This document shows, piece by piece, positions 14,001-26,387 of a stretch of 64,000 bases of DNA (its first letter is position 1; each line of letters begins with the position of its first letter). Below the pieces are notes generated by a model. The model was not told the origin of the DNA. It saw nothing but the letters and a program-made list of their open reading frames with translations, and did not search any database. The DNA comes from Cichorium intybus (Eukaryota; Streptophyta; Magnoliopsida; Asterales; Asteraceae). The stretch is taken from positions 82,460,750-82,524,749 of the forward strand of contig CM042015.1 of NCBI GenBank assembly GCA_023525715.1, in the 5' to 3' direction. The position numbers were made by a program, and so were the translations under genes.

Positions 14001-15612
14001 TACCAAAAGCAGTTACTAGTCTGCCAGGTTAGAAAATTTATAACTTTTTCTTGAATTTTATGGTGGTTTTAAGGGGTTACCTATTTTTTTCAAAACGGTC
14101 ACAAAATAACCACACATTATCTTGCAAAATTACTTTTCTGACCATTACAGCAAATCTTTTACTAATTTTTAATGTAGTTTAGGGTAATTTAGTTTTCACA
14201 AAAGCTTTTTGAAAAATTCTATGTTGTTTTGGCGAAAGTCTAATGTTTTTAGTGAAATCTAATTTCTTGATGGTTATAAATACTTCTTTGCTGTTTTACA
14301 AAGTTCTATGTTTTTGGGAAATTTAAGTTTTGAGTCAATTACATTATTTTGTCCCCAAGTATAGCTGATTTTTTCAATTTTGGTCCCGAAAAGTTTGCTT
14401 TTGCAATTTTGGTCCTTGTTTGAGTTTTTTTGTGACGCTTTTGGTCCTGTTCAAAGTAAAATGACTATTTTTTGGGACCAAATTTGAAAAAATCAGCAAT
14501 ACTCAGGGACCAAAAATTGTCTTTTTACTTTTCACCAAAAATTGTCATTTTACTTTTCACCAAAAATGTTACAAGAACCTCAAATAAGGACCAAAACTGC
14601 AAGAGAACTTTTCAGGACCAAAATTGCAAAAATTAGCTATACTCAAGGACCAAAAATGTAATTTGATCTTACTATATGAACAAAGTCCCTACTCATAATA
14701 AATGAGATTAGATCAGAAGATTTTGCAAAAGTTCTTAATTTTGTGAAACATGTTGCCGATTCGGTATATATAAAATAAAATGCTTCAACATGTGTAGCTA
14801 TTTCTTAACAGTTGTCAAAAAAGGTCCTCCCATTTTGGTTATTTTAACGAATAGCCCTTCTATTAAATACAAACCTTTTATACCGATTTATAATAATGTG
14901 TACCAGGTATTGGAGCTAGAGGAAGCAAAAGACGGTGGGACCGACGAGTGTGAAATCACAGAAGAATACCCTTTCATGCCACGTCATCTTGTATTTGAGG
15001 AACAAAGAAACCAAATAATAATGTTGTGGCATTTGTGTCATGTCTCAATCATACACAGGACACAATTCTATATGTTATTCAGAGGAGACACCGCTGATGA
15101 AATATACGTACAAGTGGAACTCAGAAGGCTGACGTGGCTCGAACAACACCTCTCAGAACTCGGGAACGCAAGTCCCGCTCTTTTGGGTGACGAAGCAGCC
15201 AGCTCTGTCACATCCAGGTCAGCATTTTCTTTAACTTTATTACACAAAAATAGCAAAGTAAGCGGTGTTATTGATGGACAGTATAAAAGCATTAAAGCAA
15301 GAAAGAGAATATTTGGCGAAAAGAGTGAGCACGAAATTAAGCGGTGAAGAGAGAGAAATGTTGTATAAAAAATGGGAGATTCCAATGGAAGGAAAACAAA
15401 GAAGGAGGTTGCAACTTGTGAATAGATTGTGGACGGATCCTTTGAATATGAGACATGTTAAAGAAAGTGCTGAAATTGTTGCGAAGCTTGTTGGGTTTTG
15501 TGAAACGGGGGAACATGCGTCTAAGGAGATGTTTGCGTTGAATTTTGTGAATCCGAGTGATAAGAAGGCGTGGATGGGATGGAATTTGATATCCAATTTG
15601 TTGCATTTGTAG
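11031..15612 (+). CDS. NACK: NACK-type kinesin-7 motor protein, 13 exons
   Basis: Exons: 11031-11262, 11352-11441, 11539-11639, 11729-11842, 11927-12008, 12091-12158, 12237-12296, 12374-12498, 12590-12788, 12900-13037, 13122-14027, 14907-15217, 15282-15612. All introns are GT-AG and the frame is intact for 918 residues. The N-terminus (MSVSAPVTPATK..RTP) matches the TP-rich start of NACK proteins. The motor has P-loop GQTSSGKT (114-121), switch I NDRSSRSH and switch II DLAGSE. It is followed by neck and coiled coil (KQLVKHLQEEVTRLKAEL), a conserved AYVTELKERVAKLQYQKQLL block, and the plant NACK C-terminal domain (..EEQRNQIIMLW..HRTQFYMLFRGDTADEIY). In tobacco and Arabidopsis NACK1/HINKEL and NACK2/TETRASPORE work at the phragmoplast midzone, activating a MAPKKK for cell-plate expansion. 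Whether this is the NACK1 or NACK2 orthologue is not resolved. An in-frame ATG at 11019 would add four residues. Confidence 0.93.
14332..14668. mobile_element. Hairpin MITE in kinesin intron 11
   Basis: Inside the 879-bp intron 11, about 337 bp form a long imperfect inverted repeat. The left end reads GTCAATTACATTATTTTGTCC with AAGTATAGCT. The right end, read inward, gives GATCAAATTACATTTTTGGTC with GAGTATAGCT. 'TTTTGGTCC' phrases recur in both arms. Ends of the form GAGT(A/C)AATTACA resemble the Mutator-type element at 35410-36926, but no clean target duplication was found. The insertion spares the splice sites. Confidence 0.6.
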
Positions 15613-17384
15613 AAGATTTGTGTTTTTTTTTTTTTTTTTTAGATTTGTAAATTTGTGTGATGAAAAGTAACATCTTGGAATTTTAGGTTTTTAATGAGAA
15701 TGGAATCTATGGGTTTGATTGTGTTGGTGTCTTTTTAGGATTGAATGAAATGATTAGTGTCATACAAGAGTGAAGTACAAAGGGGCGGTCTTTTTTTAAT
15801 ATTAAGTCTAGTATGGGAACAATGGTTCAATGAGTAATGATGTCTAATGGATATAGTGTTGTATTTGTATACCTAAGGTAGGTTTCTTTTTTAAACCGAA
15901 TAAACAATGGTTAAGACTAAACGACCATTGTACTCTTTCTAGTACACAAATTTTACAATATTCAATTTTAACCGTGGGGGTGGGGGAATGAAGATATTAT
16001 TGAAGACTACCATATACAATGTAAAGTTTTGTTTTTTCCCGTTCATTTCAAAGTTTGAATAGTAGTAAATACTAAATAGTAAGAGTTGTAAAAAATATGT
16101 AAAATAACAATATTGATGTAGGCAATGTAAGAGGACTCTCTAGAAGAGTCTCTCCTCTTATTTATACACAGAGATTAATCTCTCTATAATGAATAATAAC
16201 TTGTTTATGAAAAGTTTGAGTGCTCTCAAAATATATTAATTGAAGTTTTCAAACTTCTAAATAGCTAGTCTACCACCCAAAATATCATTGCAAAAAACTA
16301 TTATTCAGATATTATTCGACGATCAAGCAAACACCCTCCAACAAAAGCAATTATCAAGTTCAAAAACACAACTAGATACTATATTCTCTTATTATCCTTT
16401 TAAACTTTTTTTTATCATGACTAATTCAAAAGTCCAAATCGAGGACAATATTTGTTGCTATATCTTGAAATCACGACTTTGTAGAAACAAACGCTGGAAA
16501 ACATTTTGGTGAATTCGAATGACTAAAGTAGAATTAGAAAAAGAAAATGAATTGTTGAAACATTATAGAGAGATGACTTGTACTACCTACTAAACGGTTA
16601 GCATTGCCTGTTAAAGGTAGTATCCTGATATATTAAGTCAGGTTTTTTTTGTCTTACCCATGAAGTCATTTTATACGGATTAAGTAAAAAAAACCATTGT
16701 TGTACAAATTAAGCGTTTAACTCGTTAAGCTCATTAAGTCAGAGAAACAACTCATAGGTTGCCTGACTTGGATTTACATTCATCAACAAAGTTGCAATTC
16801 TTTAAATATAGTTTTTAACAATAAACTACTTTAAATTTAACAATAGGAAAATCATATAATGTTAACACAAAATGTTATAACAAAAGACATAACTTGACAA
16901 TAGGAAATCGTATAATGTTAGCAAAAAATCCCATCTTTACATAATACGAAATCATATAATGTTGGCAAAAAATCACCACATTAAGTTCAATCTTCAACAC
17001 CTATGAAAAATCACCAACATACAACATATCCCCACCAATACACTAAAATTAACAATTTAGGTGCAAATCATCATAGAAACTTGACACAAGAAAAACAAAC
17101 AATGGCTAACCGAAACCGGATGTATATATAATATAACTTATTGCAACATAACCGGAAATGTGTTGTTAAAACATATATTTGGTTGTTAAGAATCAGCATC
17201 CGAAAATAAACGTTGTGGCTCCTATACCTCATAGTAGTAATACATTTCTATTTACAAAACCAACCAACAACAGGGCCTTGACTAGTCAAACATAGCCAAA
17301 AATAAACACAATTTTTCACTATTAACCCTCTCAACTACCTCATAAAGAAGAGCAACATGGCCATTTCTTTTGTCAAAATAACTC
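15613..17384. other. Intergenic region between convergent genes
   Basis: This stretch holds the 3' flanks of the kinesin gene (+) and the phosphatase gene (-), whose stop codons face each other 1.8 kb apart. A poly-T run lies at 15625-15642. A short inverted phrase (AGAGGACTCTC/GAGAGTCTCTCCTCT) is near 16130-16160. No gene was recognised. Confidence 0.55.
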
Positions 17385-19858
17385 TCAGTGACATAAAGTC
17401 TCTCCATTGTTAACCCAACTCAGAAAACTATCTGAAAATTCCTCACCAACTTCAAAATCTTGGCCATCATCAGTATTCTTGCTTCCCTAATATAAAATCC
17501 ACAAATTAAATTTCAATATTTAAATTATAAATTATTTATTCAGACTGACCTTGATGCTTGATTCACTGGTGGATGGAGTTGATTGTGCTACAATTTCATT
17601 CTCACTTGACACTCCACACATTGTAGAGGGTTTCAAAATCGATCTAAAAAGAAAAAAAAAAATTGCAAATTTTAAAAATTGACAAATAGAATTATTGATT
17701 GTAATATAACTGATAAAAAACATACCTGCCCACAAACTCTTCCTCACATGAATTAAAAGAAGAAGAAATCCAATCAAGATCAATAAAGTTGGAACAATCA
17801 TACGATTCACATTTCTCATGATTAAATGTTCCATCTTTTTCAAAGTCCCCAAGTGTAGAGGGAGTATACCTAATTTAAAAAAATAAAAATAAAAAATATA
17901 TATAATATAACACAGACACACATAAGAAGAAGAATTGAATAGCATTAAAGAAACAAACCTTGAGTATTTTAAGCCACTTCCACAAGCTAACACATCTGGT
18001 GTAGACTCTGACATCATTTTGCTTCCGCCAGGTGGACATGCTGACGTGGCAGAGCATGCTAAGCTCTTTCCAATACTAGAACTCGATGTAGGTAACTTAC
18101 TTTCACGAATAATATTTCCATCTGATAAAGATTTCTTATGTAATGACCTACACCAAAATTATCACATCAAAAAATAATATTAATAATAATAATAATACAC
18201 GAATATAATTAATTATCAAAAAAATGTAATACCTCCTTTCTTCATCCATCATTGACTTTCCATTCTCACATACACTAGAAAACTGATCTGGATCCACCTC
18301 CCATACTTGAGGTTGACCATCACGTGGCTGAAAGTGCCCTAGAAATCTAATTACACAAATAAAAGAAATTAGAATAATGGAAAAAAAAAACTAGAAGTAT
18401 GAAAAAAAAAAAATGTGACTTACACATTAATAGCATTTTGTTTTTCAGCATCCATGTAAGCATTGTTGTAGTATCTTTGAAGAGTTCTAAAAAATTCTTG
18501 TGATTGTGTTGCAGCTTTCCATTGTCCTCTTCTCTCAGAAAATACCTATTCAAGATTTTCTTTATTACAATTTAAACTTAAAAATAATATTAAAAATTGT
18601 AAATTTAAAAAATATACCTTGTTATGTGCAGCTGAACCACCGTATTGGTGAGCAAGAGTGTCACCCATTCTTTCATAAAATCCCATTAATTCTTCTGATA
18701 AAGGATCATCAAGTTCAAGTTTTGAACAACTTATTGCTCCTAATGCATTAAGTTGGTGACCTAATGCAGCCAGACCATATGCATATTGTGCAACATTTGT
18801 ACGGTCCAAACAATCTATGCAATTTGTCCTTAAAATTCCTTTTTGAAACATCGGTTGTGGTCTTGAAAAATTGTTGTCTTTTTCATCATATTTGCCACCA
18901 TTTTTGGTTTCTTGTACATCGTTCCTGTTTCATACATATACACCATTGTCAATAACTTTGTTAAATGAATAAAAAGTAAAGTTCTTTTATTTATTTTTAT
19001 TAAAGTCAATAACTTACTCAAAATATGGCAATCTTAAGCACCCGTCAGGTTTATATTCTGGCACAACTTGACAGTAGAAGAAACCGGTCAAAGTCAATGC
19101 ATATGAAGTCAATCTTCCTAAAATTAGCAATGCATTTGTGCCTTTGCTGTAAAAAAAAAGGAATAAATGTATTGTTATTGTTATTATTATTGGTATATAA
19201 GAAATGAGGAAGTAATTGTGAAAAAGAGTTAAAGACAAGGAAATTAATTAACCTTCTAGAATGTTTGTGAAGATCCCAATGAAGAAATTTGAGACGGTTT
19301 TCTTCTGGTAAATCTTTATTAATAGAATTAATTGCATTAGCAAATTCGGTACGAAGGATTGACTCTCGAGGTCTTCTTTCAGTTGTCTGTTGTAGAAAAA
19401 ATATGATATCATATAAAAAAAATTATACGGATAAGAAATTAAAACGTTACCTTTATTAAATTTAATATAATGATGGGGTTTCCATATCTCCTGACAAGAT
19501 TCTCAAAATGAAGTCTGGTAGCTTCATAGTTTTGGTCCCTCCTCGACACTAAAATGATAAAAAAAATTCAGTAAAAAGAAGAAATTGAATTAATTAATAG
19601 AAATAGCAATTAATGAAAATCATACACATAATATCAGGCTTTATATTCAGGCGTGAAGTTTCTTGTGACCAAAAAAGTGGTATGGACCCACGATTTTGAA
19701 CAACCGAACTAATTTTCATAGGAAAACCTTCCGGAACATCTTCAAACAAAATTTGCTCTGTTTCTACATCATTAGCAACTCTTCCTTCCTCATTTACCCC
19801 TCGTTTTAAGTACCTGTATTTCAAGAAAGTAATTTACCAAAATGCCATCAACCATAAC

Positions 19859-19891
<33 letters not shown>

Positions 19892-21287
19892 AACCGAGTC
19901 CCAGCATAATGGCGTGAACGTCTTGAAACAAGAGTCAATCTAAAATCACGTCCAGATATTGAAAGTGTTTCCTGTTTAAAAAAACCATAAACCAATGCAA
20001 CTGTCCACATAGTATTTTGAAGAACTTTGCGGGCCCCACGCGTTAAAAACTCATTCCAGACAAACATGGTCTCATAAAGAACATGTCCCGTTTCATCATT
20101 ACAACTGTTCTTTTGAAGACTACGCATGATATTATACGAATAACTGAAAAAGAAGTCCTTTGTAAGATCCACCATGGATAGTAGCTTCTTGTATCTACAA
20201 TACAACAACAAAGAAACACCAAAAGTCAAAGAAAAAAGTCAAATGTAAGAAGTAATTAACAAAGATTACCTGTTTTCGTGTCTCCAAGTAGTCAAATTTA
20301 TCTGAGTTGTAGAATCCGATAGGGGTATCATTTCAGTCTTGTTGATTGCATATACTATATGACCACCAATTGAACCAATTGGTCTTCTTTGTGTAATAAT
20401 CAACATGTAATATGGTCCAAGAAACTTAATGAAACCAACAATTCCATAACAAGTGGTGATAAACTTGAGACCTCCTGTGGATTTATTACCCTCATGGATT
20501 CTTCTTAAGAGTTCAGAACATTCATGTTCTGTGTAAGTTGTTAAATCCTCACGGATGTTCAACTCGGAAGTTTCTAATCTGTCAATCTTTAATACCCTCC
20601 AGTATCTTCGAGTTTTGTCTCTTCCTACCATGTAATATTTCTACCCCAAATGAAGGTAAAACAAGAAATTTGTTAAGATAAAGAAGATATAAATCTGTTA
20701 TGTTTCCATATTTATCATGTAAACAAAGATATTTGTAATCCAAGACTCGTGAGAAACGTGTCCGTATCTAATGTAGCATGTTACACGTTTGTCTCACTCA
20801 ATTTAAACAATGCTTCTGACTTGAAATATGTATAGGGATAGTAATTAACATGGAGATATGTGAAATGCTAAAAGGGAGACTAAAGGGGCAATAATGAAGA
20901 AGGGGGTTAGGTTACAAAGACTATGATTTGTATAGCAGGAAGTTCACAAATGGCTACAAGGTTGATTTCTTATTAGAACAGGAACGAACATCAGTCAGAA
21001 CAAGCATTATCATAAGAATAAGTGAGCAACAGGAATGGTTTGACTTTTGAGATGAACAGATCAAAGAGGTCATGTAAAAAGCAAAAATGAAACACAAGTG
21101 GTTAAGAAAGTACCGATCGAGTCTCGTAAAGCCTGAATTTTTGCAGATAAGCAAGTGGAGTGGTCACCGGGGATGTGGATGGTTCGTCGAGAGGAACGTG
21201 AGACTCGCTTTCTGACGCGGCCATTAGAGAGAAGTATGGTATCGGTTCCTCAAGAGGAGGGGATATATGCTCATTATCTGTCGCCAT
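17385..21287 (-). CDS. SAC: SAC-domain phosphoinositide phosphatase, 14 exons
   Basis: Minus-strand exons: 21287-21114, 20640-20270, 20194-19895, 19813-19626, 19548-19451, 19386-19253, 19146-19018, 18924-18618, 18545-18424, 18346-18233, 18147-17959, 17869-17726, 17643-17550, 17486-17385. The junctions keep one frame of 821 residues, and 21287 is the first ATG in that frame. The SAC domain begins around FRLYETRSKYYMVGRDK and contains the catalytic CX5R(T/S) motif CIDCLDRT at about 500-507, in the context ILRTNCIDCLDRTN, followed by AHQYGGSAAHNKVF. The length and Ser-rich C-terminal tail fit the Arabidopsis SAC1-SAC5 (Fig4-related) group. There, SAC2-5 act on the tonoplast and influence vacuole shape, and SAC1 affects cell walls. 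The expected reaction is removal of a phosphate from PI(3,5)P2 or related lipids. No transmembrane helix is evident, unlike SAC6-8. Which paralogue this is cannot be decided here. Confidence 0.92.
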
Positions 21288-21960
21288 TGCTATTGTTATC
21301 AGATGATTGTCCAATCCAGATCCGAGCCTCCTCCTCAGGGCCCGGTTCGAAAATCAAATCGGAAGAGCATTCAACCCTACGGCTGTTTAATTAGATATAG
21401 ACTCTGCCCAGTAACAAAACCCCGAACACATGGAGTTTGGTTGCTTCAGATATAGCATTCCTTTGTAACTTTATGATTTTTTTTTTTACTTCTCCAATTC
21501 TCTCTCTTCCATTCACGATGACGATCTAGCCTGCGAAGATACCGTGTACTCCTCTCGGTACTCCTATACAGCTTCTGATTTCCTTTTGTTTTCTGTTTGT
21601 CGAGGTAAACAGCCACAACGAAAAGGGGTTTTAATTTCCGGACAAACAAATAGATTGGTGGATAACAAGCTGGTCCGAATTCGAAATCAAGATAGAATCA
21701 ATCACCATGGGAAAAAAAAAATGAAAACAGAAGAGCAGAAACGGACAGGGAAGAGTGGTATGATCCAGAAATTAGCTAAAATGGAAGGAGGCTTCAAGAA
21801 ATTGCGAAGAAATGACCTTGTTGAGTATATGTTGGAGGAATAGGTTTCGTCGTATAGCGAAGCGATTGAAAAATCAAGAGAAACAGGGCGGATTGGGGAT
21901 GAAGATGAAAGAGTCACAGGTATATTACTGTTCAGATCCAGCGGGAGAGACAGAAGGCTA
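21288..21960 (-). promoter_or_regulatory. Probable promoter and 5' UTR of the SAC gene
   Basis: The sequence just upstream of the ATG is less AT-rich than the surroundings and has CT/GA-rich tracts (for example 21480-21510), typical of plant leaders. Open frames at 21544-21843 (+) and 21702-21917 (-) overlap here. The plus frame is Lys/Arg-rich and unlike any protein I know. I do not call it a gene. Confidence 0.4.
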
Positions 21961-24410
21961 AAGATCTATAATGGAAACCACAACCTGGGGTTGTGTGGCC
22001 GCACCGTCCTCACGATTCAACCCCAATTTTAAAATTATTATATATAAGATGTCCTAATTTTTCATGAGGTATTATTTAATAACATCATTATCTTTTACTA
22101 AATCAAAACAATAATTGTTACATCTTTGGAGTGCATACAATACGTTTTATGATGTGATTTGTGAAAAGTCTATATTAGTTCTTATATGTAGGGGGAAATG
22201 GTGAAAAGTCTAAAGCTATGTTAGGTTTTTATTTTCTTGAAAGGTTGTAATAAAACGATTTCAGTCATAGAAGTTTTTGAAAAAAGTTTATTGATGCGCT
22301 AGACAATTTGACATATGCCTACATAGAGAAAAAGGAAAATAAATGATGTCAAAAAATGTAAAACTTAAAACGAACGTAACTTTTAATCTGTTAGGAGTTT
22401 GAGTATGTATGATACGTCGTCGGAAAGCTATTGTCTAGTCAAATCTCCTCACAAACATCCATAGGCGGTTTGTCACTTGGTCAATCCTTCAATTCCATTG
22501 TCTAGACCTCCAATTTGAAGCTTCCACTAAATTTCGTGAAATTTCGTATTTTAATTTTATTATGTTTTGAAGACAAAATCTCACTTTCTTCAATTCCTGA
22601 ATTTTCTGTCCTTGAGCTTAATTGGTGGAATATATTGTCAACTTTTTCATAATTTGATCTACCTGCGCTCCCTCTATATATGTAATGTCAGGCATTCCAC
22701 ACTTTGTACATCTTACATTTTAAATAAAAACATATATTTTCATATACCAAAAAATGTACAAAATAGGAGCATAGGTTCTTTTGTCCCTCTTACACTTCTA
22801 TGTTTTAAATAACATACTTGCTCTTAGTTCATTCATCTAAAGGGACGGAATATTGAATTTGGAATAGAGCTCGTGCATTTAAATGATATATTGTCACAGG
22901 AGAGATACATCTATCTCTTCAAGATGACCCTTGAGATATATACTTCTATATAAGAGAACAATGATTCTTTCACAAACAGAGACCATTGAAGTATTGGGCA
23001 TATTAATTCAGATCTCATCCAAGTTAATGTGTTATTGTCACTTTCCATTGACAAGAACTATTACCTAGCTCTTAATTTCATCCAAGTATAAATACACATC
23101 AAGATTGATTAGACTAGAAGCTAAATGTCCGTTTAATTACTGAAATCTTATTAATTTTCTGTTTATCAAGCGATTTGACAAATCCCCCCTTGAACTCTAT
23201 TTTTCTATCCCATCTCTAGAAGTGTGAAAACTTGGCAAGAGATTATTTCATACAAAACTCTCTAGTGTTAGACCCATACCACTATTATACTATTCTTTTT
23301 AGAATAGTATTTAGTGGTTTCCTACACAGACCATATTTCTGTCCCATCATTATAAACTGCATCCATATCTAATACTTATTTATTTGTTCAGATTGACGAA
23401 CCGACAGACACGCCTTCTTGTTTTGAGCTGAGATGGTTTGTTATATCCCATTATATGCAACATTATGAGGATGTCTTCATTTGACGATTCATAGTAAGAA
23501 TCTTTTCCTTTGATGTTTAAATTAGCACTTCCGTTAGGAATTTACAATCAATGACAAATGAATGTTCTATTGCTAAATGAAAAGTAATAGTGTTGCCTTA
23601 AACACTTGAGGAATAAAAGACTAAGCAAAGCAATTATAACAGAATTGCTATTATGTCAATCAAAGCCCGTTTAGAAAATGTTGATTCAAAACTTCAGCCA
23701 TAATACCAGCATGTGCTTGTTTTCGAAGGTTTCAAATTTACACAAAGATTGCAGCCATCAATATAAACCTCTTTGTTACAAAAATGTTTATCCAGAGTAT
23801 GTTGCTTGGATTTAGATGCCATTTGTAATCTCTCTGGAGTTGGACAACGAATGAGAAACACAAAATCCAATATGAACACAATTGAAAAACATTGATGATT
23901 GAAAGTATGGTTTAGATTCCAAGAAGTGGATTTTTGACAAGAAAATATGCAAAGGTGTATATGTTGTCAGAACATTTCTACATAAGGCCAAACATAAAAA
24001 TGCATAAAATCCAAGGGCTGTTCGGATATATATATGAAAAAGTATAAACTTTTATGTAAAAACAAATAGATCATGAGGTTTATTCACAAAAGGTTAACAA
24101 GATCTACTGAACTTACATTTGGACGAAAATATTGAGAATATTTGTTTCCGAATCGAAGTCTTAAAATCCAATTTCGTAGGGTAAACAAATGTATATGTCT
24201 TGAAATATTCCTAATAGACATAAATCATAAAACAGGACGACACAAGGTCTAATATATCTCATTCTGATGGTTGCTCCTAGGAAATTCTCACTTTCATACA
24301 TCGACAAATCTAGTGAAATAATACTAAAAATGAGTATTTTCCCATGGTATCCCACTCACACTCAGGAGACACCATCGTATGCCGTAACATGAACTTATTT
24401 ATACCAATAT
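21961..24410. other. Intergenic stretch, nothing recognised
   Basis: AT-rich with scattered short open frames on both strands. None has codon structure, splice partners or motifs that I could support as coding. Confidence 0.5.
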
Positions 24411-24573
24411 ACGCTAGTCACTAACTCCAATAGTATAAATTATCAATCATAAGGACTTTTACATTTGGACTTTACACATAGGGTTCCTTCGTGCATGTTG
24501 GGATGTCTTAAACTCATCTCCTTGTCTATAAGAACAAACCATCAATAAAATTGTAGAGTCGATTATGTGTATT
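24411..24573. repeat. First part of a host tandem duplication split by the retrotransposon
   Basis: The text from about 24420 to the insertion point (AATCATAAGGA.., TTTGGACTTTAC, TTCGTGCATGTT, AAGAACAAACCATCAAT) recurs at about 32020-32145. The text after the element (31847-31990: ACCAGAACA.ACCAT, GTCAAGT, GATGAATCAACCTTTAATTG) recurs at about 32160-32290. With the element removed this is a tandem duplication of roughly 290 bp. The second copy shows the empty-site text GTGTATTCA..ATTGTT, which confirms the insertion point. Confidence 0.75.
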
Positions 24574-26387
24574 TGTAACGCCCGGTTTCTCATACAAAGT
24601 ACACCCAAAAATTTTCAACAATTTACACATCAAAATGGGTATACATGTACTCAAACCAAGGATCAAGATGTTATCAACATGAATATTTACACAAAAGGTC
24701 CTTACAATTTCAACCAGGAATTACAAATAAATCTAATTCAACTAAAGGACAAAGCTCTAAACATGTCTGTCTCTCTTTATCACATGCCTTCCCCTATCAC
24801 AGCTACAGATACCTGCAAAACAACATACAACTCAAGTGTAAGCTTATAAAGCTTAGTGAGTAATCTCAATTACACTCCAGTAATCCCTCTCAGTAAATAT
24901 CTTTATCATTCTCTTTTGCTAATCTCATTAACAAATATCCACTTTCTCTTAACTCTGAAATCTGCAAATATATTAGCTTTACAAATACCAGCTAATGTTT
25001 AATAACATCAATTCCATACAATACCACAATTAGTACTACTCATAACTTGACCACATTCTCACATATATTCATTTTTAACAACCATTTTATATTCAATCAT
25101 AGCAATTCTCATGACTGTAACAATTAAACTCGAGGACTCTTTAAGTCAACCAATTTATCACATACTCAACTCTTATACTCAATATAGATTGCAACTCATT
25201 CTTGTCATCCTCAGATAACATAATCACTCCAACTCTATTCCAGCTCATTAGCCCTCATGGCTATACAATTAGACTCAAAACTCTTTAATGTAACTACACT
25301 AACATCTACTCAGTTTATACAATCAATATGTATATTCAACTCAATTGTTGTTATTCACAGATAACAATTTACTCCATAATTAGATTACAACAATAACAAC
25401 CTAACACATATATATATTTATAAACTCGGTTTACCACAAGGTAAAATTCTACTCAAGTACATAAAAGTACTCACCTGATAACGACTTAGTATTTGGAACC
25501 CTCGAATTACACGTATCGGCTCCTGTTTGCTAGACTTGGTTATTTCACCATAGTCTAAATCAATCCTCCAATATCCACAATCAACTCAATTACATCTATC
25601 TCAAAGATATATATATATATATATATCAAAAGAGGAAACAAAAGAGTATAAACGGTAATATCAACTCAATATTTATCGAAACCCCCAAATTCGCGGTTCT
25701 ACTAATTCAACCGTAGAAACTCGACAATAATCTCACAAATAACTCTAAAGGCATCCACTAACAATCTACTAACAACATACATAGCAATATATAGCTAAAA
25801 CATGAAAATGAAAGTTAGGGTTTCAAAACCCCAAAATCAAGAAATCACTCACCTCGACAAATTAGGAAGCAAGAACACGTTTACGGGTTTAGATCCACAC
25901 TTCTACATGTTTCCCCACGAACCTCTAGGCTTGATTTCACTCAAAATCGCCATTTGGAGCTCTGAATATCGAAATGGGTCTATTTTTCCCGAAATGTGCA
26001 TTTTCTGCACTTTATAAAGTGCTGTCAGGCCTACACGACCCGTGTAGAGTCACACGCCCCGTGTCGGGCTGTTCTACACGACCCGTGTAGACTCACACGC
26101 CCCGTGTAGGTCTGCTTTGGCTCTCAGACTCCTTTTGAACACTCTACACGACCCGTGTAGAGGTACACGACCCGTGTAGGTCTGTTTTGCCCACGGACTG
26201 CTTCTAGAACAATTCCTACACGCCCCGTGTGACCATACACGACCCGTGTAGCCTGCTTTGGTATATTTCAACTCCAAACTTTACTCAATTGGGTTTATAA
26301 TCACCCAAACTCATACAAAAACCTAATTAATCTTGATCACACCAAGATTAACTTGAAATCTCTATAATTTAAAAACACGGTATTACA
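24574..26387 (-). repeat. 3' LTR of the LARD element
   Basis: 1814 bp, nearly identical to the LTR at 29966-31841. The (TA)n run at about 25605-25628 is short here (about 11 units). The cluster of CTACACGACCCGTGTAG-type palindromes lies at about 26025-26258. Confidence 0.9.

Noticed and set aside
21544..21843. 99-residue Lys/Arg-rich frame upstream of the SAC gene
   Set aside because: Overlaps the probable promoter/leader, has no recognisable domain, and an opposite-strand frame overlaps it.
24645..24863. Identical short open frames repeated at 30037-30255, and 25802-26017 repeated at 31256-31471
   Set aside because: They are the same LTR sequence in its two copies; LTRs of this kind do not encode proteins.
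26074..26277. Repetitive peptide frame (TGRV..HGSC..) on the minus strand, also at 31485-31731
   Set aside because: Produced by the palindrome cluster inside the LTR; no start context or conserved domain.
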